Positions 27,071 to 31,901 of a stretch of DNA of 31,901 nucleotides are shown here, in pieces. Every line of letters begins with the position of its first letter. Within the stretch, counting starts at the first letter, position 1. The notes under the pieces were generated by a model, which made no database searches, had not been told where the DNA came from, and saw nothing but the letters and a program-made list of their open reading frames with translations. Source of the DNA: Caldithrix sp. (GTDB lineage Bacteria > KSB1 > UBA2214 > DYKH01). The position numbers and the translations under genes are program-made. The DNA lies in NCBI GenBank assembly GCA_020722685.1, contig DYKH01000061.1, positions 1-31,901 on the forward strand, given 5' to 3'.

Positions 27071-28618
27071 ATGACGCCTTCCTCCTCCTGTCCCATCTGC
27101 ACCGAACCCGTCCCGCCCAACGCGACCGAGTGTCCCAACTGCGGCGCGGCGTTGACGGTGGAGCCGTCACCTGCGTTTGTTGTCGAGGAGGCAGCAAAGG
27201 GGGTTGAGATTAGGGAGGAAGCGGGGGAGGCGGAAAAACCAGAAGCGGCAGAAACGCCGATGGAGGCTGAGCCGCCTCACGTCAAGGCGGGACGCGTGAA
27301 AAAATCCGCGAGGGAGAAAGTCGTAAAGCAAAAGTCCGAGCCGCAACGCGAGAGGGTGGAGATTCTTTCGCACGGGTTTCCATTTGATCCGTCTCTGCCG
27401 TTTATCTGCCCGAATTGCGGATTTGGCTTCGATGAGCCTGAACAGGAGGTTTGCCCAGCCTGCCAGAGCGCAATTGCCAAAGAAAAAGCCACCAGCGAAA
27501 AGGAGATTCACCAAACACGGGTGGAGAATTTTGTGGAGCCATTTGACCGGGAAGAGGGATTGGAAGATCCTGTCCTGGCTTACCTGTATCGGAAACATGT
27601 CAAACCCGCGTTGATGGAAAGATACGAACCCGTTACGAAAAAGTGGGCTGATTTGTTCGCACAGGGAAGCATTGCCATTCCGGGCAGGAATGTGGATACC
27701 AAGCCCAACCCGGATCGGATTTTGGACGGCAGTCGGGCCGCGATGCAAATGGCTCGGTTGTGGGTCTCACCTGCTGTGATCCATTATGCGGTAGCCTCGG
27801 AAGCGCGGCGGGAGATCAACGAATATATGCGCGACCTGCTTTGCCGCGCCTACCAGGTTTTGGGACAGTATCATTCCTGGCGCGGCGCGCAGGGAGGAAA
27901 TTATCGAGATATGGAAGCGGCTTACCAACAGTCGCAGTTGATGATTCGGAAGGCGGCGGAGTTGCAATCCAAACTCTCGCCAGAGACTCAATCGCTTAAT
28001 CAATCGGCAGCCGAATTGCTGCGAATGGCGTTATCCTACCCGGAGAAATATCAGAAGGTTGGTAAGGGGAAAAATCCGATCATTGCTGAAGGCGCACCAG
28101 GATACGAACAGGATAAACAGGCGTATGAAGAATACCTGACCGCCTACTCATCGCTGGAAATGCGTGTCGAAGATTGTCGCGAGCATTTGGATCTGGTTCA
28201 TAGTAGTTTTGAGGAAAACATTCGTAACCTGGAAAAACGCGTGGAAGAATTGGAGGAGGAAAAACAAAGAAAATCCAAAGAGGCCGAAAAAGAGGCGGAG
28301 GAAATCAAGCGGAAATATGCCCTGGCGGTGCGAGTCCTGCCTGAACGAAAGGCCTCGGCGCAGGCCTGGGCGTTCTGGACGCCTGCAATCATTGGGCTGG
28401 TCTCTGTTATTGCGCTATCTCTCTCCGAACTGCCAGGGAACACGGTCTTTGGCGTGGGGCTTGGCGCGATGGCACTCTCTTACTTCCACGGTTTCTCGAA
28501 AGAGACATTTCACGGACAGGCTCTCCCAGGTGTGCAAATCATAAAATGGGTTGGTTTTTTCCTGCTCTTGTGGGGACTATTTCCCATGTTTGAAGAATGG
28601 CTGAGCATCGCGTTTTAA
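27071..28618 (+). CDS. Double zinc-ribbon protein with helical region and C-terminal TM helices
   Basis: This 515-residue protein has two zinc ribbons: C7, C10, C21 and C24 in the first, C113, C116, C128 and C131 in the second. They are separated by a charged Glu/Lys-rich linker. A helical region (about 160-425) follows, with a strong coiled coil near 380-420 (NLEKRVEELEEEKQRK), then about three hydrophobic segments (about 434-455, 459-475 and 487-508). The soluble part is most likely cytoplasmic. No family is recognised for the helical part. The start has only a weak ribosome-binding site overlapping the previous stop (TAGGT); coupling to the upstream gene is possible. With the 259-residue lipoprotein, this gives the operon two membrane proteins displaying cytoplasmic zinc ribbons. 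Confidence 0.78.
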   Translation: MTPSSSCPICTEPVPPNATECPNCGAALTVEPSPAFVVEEAAKGVEIREEAGEAEKPEAAETPMEAEPPHVKAGRVKKSAREKVVKQKSEPQRERVEILSHGFPFDPSLPFICPNCGFGFDEPEQEVCPACQSAIAKEKATSEKEIHQTRVENFVEPFDREEGLEDPVLAYLYRKHVKPALMERYEPVTKKWADLFAQGSIAIPGRNVDTKPNPDRILDGSRAAMQMARLWVSPAVIHYAVASEARREINEYMRDLLCRAYQVLGQYHSWRGAQGGNYRDMEAAYQQSQLMIRKAAELQSKLSPETQSLNQSAAELLRMALSYPEKYQKVGKGKNPIIAEGAPGYEQDKQAYEEYLTAYSSLEMRVEDCREHLDLVHSSFEENIRNLEKRVEELEEEKQRKSKEAEKEAEEIKRKYALAVRVLPERKASAQAWAFWTPAIIGLVSVIALSLSELPGNTVFGVGLGAMALSYFHGFSKETFHGQALPGVQIIKWVGFFLLLWGLFPMFEEWLSIAF

Positions 28619-28634
28619 CCGCAGGAGGCATGCA

Positions 28635-29114
28635 ATGATCCGCTCTGAAGGCACTGTTCAAATTTTCCTGGTGATTTTGGCGTTGACCTTGGGAGTGATG
28701 GCGGTCATATTTGCTGTCTTTCTTTGGGAATACTATCGCATTGTGTTTGTATTTCTTGCCCTGATGCCGATCTGGTACTTTATGGGGAAATTGTTTTCCA
28801 GGCATATTACCAGCATTGACACATTGCGCGAAAAAGAAGACGAAAATCTCGCCCTCGAACTCGCGGGACTTGAGGAACGATCCACCGCTTTTTTGCAGAA
28901 CAACCAGCAGGAGCGCGAGAACGCGCGTCAGGAAACCTTGAAAGGCTTGGCGGCCTCCATCAATTCGCTGGAGGAGGAGATTCAGGGATTGAATGCCGAG
29001 GCGGAATTGTTCGATTTGAAGTTGTTGCGTTCCAACACCGCGCACGAGATTTTTGAAATGAAGGACATTGCGGAGAAGATGACCGCGTTGAAGAAGATGC
29101 AGAAGGAGGTGTAG
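28635..29114 (+). CDS. Two-TM coiled-coil membrane protein
   Basis: This 159-residue protein has two closely spaced TM helices (about 8-30 and 34-53) and then about 100 residues of highly charged helix likely to form a coiled coil, such as EERSTAFLQNNQQERENARQ near 76-95. The short loop between helices and the long soluble tail imply both termini in the cytoplasm. AGGAGG at 28623-28628 supports the ATG. I recognise no family. It sits between two membrane proteins of the operon and could serve as a cytoplasmic spacer or oligomerisation element (inference). Its 3' end contains the next gene's Shine-Dalgarno. Confidence 0.75.
   Translation: MIRSEGTVQIFLVILALTLGVMAVIFAVFLWEYYRIVFVFLALMPIWYFMGKLFSRHITSIDTLREKEDENLALELAGLEERSTAFLQNNQQERENARQETLKGLAASINSLEEEIQGLNAEAELFDLKLLRSNTAHEIFEMKDIAEKMTALKKMQKEV
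29103..29110 (+). promoter_or_regulatory. Full-consensus Shine-Dalgarno inside the preceding gene
   Basis: AAGGAGGT lies within the last codons of the coiled-coil gene, 9 bases before the ATG at 29120. It is a full match to the anti-Shine-Dalgarno and supports both the start choice and strong co-translation. Confidence 0.75.
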
Positions 29115-29119
29115 CCACC

Positions 29120-31858
29120 ATGCCCAAGCGCAAGAACGAATTCGACTACGAAGACTACCCCCTCCCTCCTCTCCCGGAGGAATACGGCATGGATACCGGC
29201 GTCAAAAAGCGACGTGGGGGATGTGTCTTCATGTTGGTTGTCTTTGTTTTCGCTGTGCTTTTTTTGGGGGGGTATTTCATTTTCAGGCGTTCCCCCGTTG
29301 CAAACTCCGTTCCCACTCCCGCGTTTCCTCCTGATGACGAAATGACCGCGCAGGTGAATAGCGGCTTGCAGGTAGCGCAGGTTTCAGCTAACGGACAGGT
29401 TTTGGGTGGCAAGACGTTGCCAGTGGTTCTCGACACCTCCATCGGCGCAAACAGCCTCGCGGCATTGGATAGCCTGGCCTATCCCGAAGGCGCGTTCTTC
29501 GATTCCGAGAGCGGGCAGTTGGTGGCCTTTGGACCTCCTGCAAATTCGGGCGCGCACCCCGCCAGCGACGATTTCCTCGTGGCGCTGCAATCCGTCTACG
29601 GCGAAACCCCGCTCGCAGTCAGCATTGACCCGACGGGCGATCCCATCCTGCAAAACGTCCGCTATGAAGGCCCCACCGCATCCACCCATTTTGGCTGGGT
29701 CATGTTCGAAGCCGATCGGCGCATGAAGACGCTCTCGATGGGGCAAGACAACCTCAACAACCAATCGGTCAGCATGAACGTGCCGGGCTACGCCAACCTT
29801 CTGGACCTGGAACTGTCCCTGGGTGGCCAGACACAGGGAGATGTGCGCCGTCGCTTCTGGTTTACCGCCCCGCTGGTGGAGATCGAGCAGACATCCGACG
29901 GACAAGGGATGCTCATCTCCAATCTTTCCCTCGTGGTCGAGACGGAATACCTGGACATCAACTGGCAGACGATGACCCTCCAGCCGCCAGACCCTGTGGG
30001 GAAAACCTTCGCTTCGCATCTCACCGACCATTTGGACGGGTACGCCTCCGAGATGCCGATCTTCGCCGAGTTGGATTCCCTCGCGCGTTGGACGGCGCTG
30101 GCCCACTGGCTGTACCAGTCTGACCTGCCAGTTGACTCTGAACTGTTCCTCGCCAATTCCCCCGTCGCATACGATACGCCTAAGACTACGCCTGCCATCA
30201 CCGTCACGCGGCAAGACCAGCAGGGCAATGTCATCCACACCCTGTCTGTTTGGGGCGGCGTGGACCTGGGCATGGAGATCGAAGTCAAACCTGCCTCCCA
30301 GTCTACAAAAACATCTTTACAGTCATTGACTGAAAAATTCAAAGCGCAATTTGCGTTCGTCGGCATGGAGGAGTTTTCCAGCAATCAACAATTCGCTTCG
30401 ATTGCGCCTGTTTCACTGGATCGGCATGCGGTGACAAAAATACATCTGCCCCTGCCTCATCTCCCCACCCTGGAATATACTACTTCAGGAAAATGGCAGA
30501 TTCAACCTCCTCGATTGGATGGTTGCGGAACCTCGGCAAATGGTTGCTATGTTTTTAAAGATTCGACAGGGTTGCCGGTGATGTTAATCTATGGTGGGAA
30601 GGATCCGGTCACGGGCGCAGATATTTACATTAATCGCGGCGCCGGTTACTGGTTAAACGAGACCGAATCAGGATTTCAACTTCTCAGGGGGGAATTTCTC
30701 CTCGATGGGCAGTTTTCATATTACCCGGAAGAGGAAGCGACCTTCAACCGCGACGGGCAAATGACGCGCGATTCGTTCAGCGGTGTAGGCGTGGATTACA
30801 AGTACTCGTCCGGGCGGCTGGTCGAAATTCGAGATGGCAACGCCCAGGTGGAGATAACCTATTCAGGAGATGAGTTGCACGAGATTCGATCCGCCGATTC
30901 CCGCGTCGAGTTCGAATATCAGGATCACGCCTTGACGGAGATCACGGTCAAGGGGGAGACATTCGAAAAGTTTGAGTATGACTCGCAGGGACGGCTCACG
31001 CGTGAGTTCAACGGTTCGGGAGAGACGCTTCGCCGGGTGAAATACGATTCGCAAGGACAGGTCCTTTTCCAATCTGTAAATGGGCAAGATGTTTTATACG
31101 ATTGGCGGCCAGGTGGATTCTTATGGCTGTATTCTGGTCGCTCGCTCAATCCCTGGCAGGAGGCGGAAACTCAGGATTTGGAGGAATTGAAGGTCGCGTT
31201 GCGTCTATCCAGGCATCCAAAAATCAACCGCCTGCTCTTTGCGCGGCAGGTGGGCGACAAAGTGGTCGTCCTGTCTGGCGAACGAAGTTATACTCTGCCC
31301 GCTTACTTGCTCCAAAACCCTGACCAATTACGCAATAAGTTGAAGGCCGCATTAGGAAAAGTGGGCGAGGGAGAAATGGTGTTGATTTCGAGCGGGAACA
31401 TAACGAATGTTTCGTTCCAGTCGCTGTTTCCCAAGTCTATTCCAATCACCATCGAAAAAATGGACGAGGCGCGTGTTTGGAAAAACCTGGAAAACCTGGA
31501 TAAGATTCCCAGTTTCACGCCCGAGTCTGCTAGCATCATCAATGGCATTCCGCTTCCGACGGAACTGGGAAATATTGGTTTGGACACGAGCAATGCGTCT
31601 CTTTGGGAAGGATGGAAGCAGAAAATTGAAGAGGTGATCCGCCGCTTCGACTTCGCGTCCCTTGAAGGTTCAGAACAGATTCAAGTGACAATGCAAAATA
31701 AGGATTCTGTCATGGTGGTTGTAGCCCACGGCAACGAGCAGAAAATTTACCTGCCCGATGGCACGACCTTTTCCCCAGATGAATTGAGCGACGGGCAAAA
31801 ACAAGCCATCGCCGAAAAACACCCCTTTGTGATATTGCTGAGTTGCAAGATGGTATAA
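29120..31858 (+). CDS. Single-pass surface protein with YD-like repeats and CHAT-like His/Cys C-terminus
   Basis: This 912-residue protein has a short charged cytoplasmic N-terminus, one TM helix (about 34-55) and a large presumably extracellular part. Residues about 540-670 hold degenerate YD/RHS-type repeats (for example FEYDSQGRLTREF and VKYDSQGQVLFQS). The last 50 residues resemble the catalytic core of a CHAT/caspase-like peptidase: VVVAHG with H870, a YLPDG turn, then FVILLSC with C909. In CHAT proteins this His and Cys form the dyad and the chain normally continues well past the Cys; here it ends three residues later. Either this is a truncated or remodelled version, or the resemblance is partial. 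If the topology is as drawn, the dyad would lie outside the cell, which is unusual. TM and repeats are clear, CHAT moderate. Confidence 0.72.
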   Translation: MPKRKNEFDYEDYPLPPLPEEYGMDTGVKKRRGGCVFMLVVFVFAVLFLGGYFIFRRSPVANSVPTPAFPPDDEMTAQVNSGLQVAQVSANGQVLGGKTLPVVLDTSIGANSLAALDSLAYPEGAFFDSESGQLVAFGPPANSGAHPASDDFLVALQSVYGETPLAVSIDPTGDPILQNVRYEGPTASTHFGWVMFEADRRMKTLSMGQDNLNNQSVSMNVPGYANLLDLELSLGGQTQGDVRRRFWFTAPLVEIEQTSDGQGMLISNLSLVVETEYLDINWQTMTLQPPDPVGKTFASHLTDHLDGYASEMPIFAELDSLARWTALAHWLYQSDLPVDSELFLANSPVAYDTPKTTPAITVTRQDQQGNVIHTLSVWGGVDLGMEIEVKPASQSTKTSLQSLTEKFKAQFAFVGMEEFSSNQQFASIAPVSLDRHAVTKIHLPLPHLPTLEYTTSGKWQIQPPRLDGCGTSANGCYVFKDSTGLPVMLIYGGKDPVTGADIYINRGAGYWLNETESGFQLLRGEFLLDGQFSYYPEEEATFNRDGQMTRDSFSGVGVDYKYSSGRLVEIRDGNAQVEITYSGDELHEIRSADSRVEFEYQDHALTEITVKGETFEKFEYDSQGRLTREFNGSGETLRRVKYDSQGQVLFQSVNGQDVLYDWRPGGFLWLYSGRSLNPWQEAETQDLEELKVALRLSRHPKINRLLFARQVGDKVVVLSGERSYTLPAYLLQNPDQLRNKLKAALGKVGEGEMVLISSGNITNVSFQSLFPKSIPITIEKMDEARVWKNLENLDKIPSFTPESASIINGIPLPTELGNIGLDTSNASLWEGWKQKIEEVIRRFDFASLEGSEQIQVTMQNKDSVMVVVAHGNEQKIYLPDGTTFSPDELSDGQKQAIAEKHPFVILLSCKMV

Positions 31859-31873
31859 CGAAAATTGTGTAAA

Positions 31874-31880
31874 AAGGAGG
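31874..31880 (+). promoter_or_regulatory. Shine-Dalgarno of a gene cut by the right edge
   Basis: AAGGAGG lies 15 bases after the previous stop codon and 5 bases before a TTG at 31886. It indicates that the operon continues beyond the window. Confidence 0.6.
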
Positions 31881-31885
31881 GAGTC

Positions 31886-31901
31886 TTGGTATCCTTGCAG
31901 G
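31886..31901 (+). CDS. Start of a further gene, truncated at the window edge
   Basis: A TTG at 31886 follows a strong AAGGAGG and opens a frame reading LVSLQ before the sequence ends. A second TTG at 31895 is less well spaced. It is in the same frame as the preceding gene, so read-through of the stop would also enter it, but the ribosome-binding site argues for a separate start. Only five codons are visible and no function can be given. Confidence 0.4.

Noticed and set aside
28619..29119. Possible transcription terminator between the last three genes
   Set aside because: Gaps are 16 and 5 bases and filled by Shine-Dalgarno sequences; no stem with a T run exists.

Overview
The window is a single block of co-directional genes on the plus strand, about 31.7 kb from base 187 to the right edge. 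It contains no rRNA, tRNA, CRISPR array, transposase or integrase. Gaps between genes run from a 4-base overlap to 54 bases, I see no convincing terminator, and most genes have a good Shine-Dalgarno sequence, several embedded in the end of the previous gene. The simplest reading is one very long operon. The 186 bases before the first gene hold the only promoter-sized non-coding stretch. The composition, the large multidomain proteins and the golvesin-like, DUF2135-like and zinc-ribbon content suggest an environmental bacterium such as a member of Chloroflexota (Anaerolineae-like), but no phylogenetic marker is present and this is a guess.

Layout. (1) A small HTH_17/excisionase-type DNA-binding protein (187-441). 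(2) A secreted, membrane-anchored von Willebrand A (VWA) protein with a cytoplasmic tail (446-2971). (3) A large tubulin/FtsZ-superfamily protein with an exact tubulin signature (2994-6434), followed by a diverged paralogue in which that signature is destroyed (6474-9368). (4) A transmembrane Ser/Thr-type kinase with an extracellular proline linker and golvesin-like beta-sandwiches (9398-14158). (5) A 2311-residue NERD, pseudokinase, kinase and helical-repeat protein (14183-21118). (6) A calcineurin-like metallophosphoesterase and a small multipass membrane protein, both start-stop coupled (21115-22574). (7) A 43-residue Trp-rich membrane peptide (22596-22727) and a larger protein with the same N-terminus plus a DUF2135-like domain (22737-23285). 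(8) A lipoprotein with a C-terminal zinc ribbon (23327-24106). (9) An AT-rich pair, a VWA lipoprotein and a multipass membrane protein (24161-27061). (10) A double zinc-ribbon membrane protein (27071-28618), a two-TM coiled-coil protein (28635-29114) and a single-pass protein with YD-like repeats and a CHAT-like His/Cys C-terminus (29120-31858). The start of another gene is cut by the right edge.

How the parts may work together (inference). Nearly every protein either sits in the membrane or has a signaling or cytoskeletal domain. Outside the cell are VWA, golvesin-like, DUF2135-like and YD-repeat domains. Inside are two tubulin-like proteins, three kinase folds (one apparently dead), a possible phosphatase, two zinc-ribbon proteins and coiled coils. 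This looks like a trans-envelope apparatus in which surface sensing or adhesion is coupled through phosphorylation to a tubulin-like scaffold. From memory, Makarova and Koonin (2010) described tubulin-superfamily families linked to VWA proteins in a predicted membrane-remodelling system; this locus appears related but much more elaborate. A defence or conflict role is the main alternative, suggested by the NERD-kinase protein (PglW-like layout) and the CHAT-like terminus.
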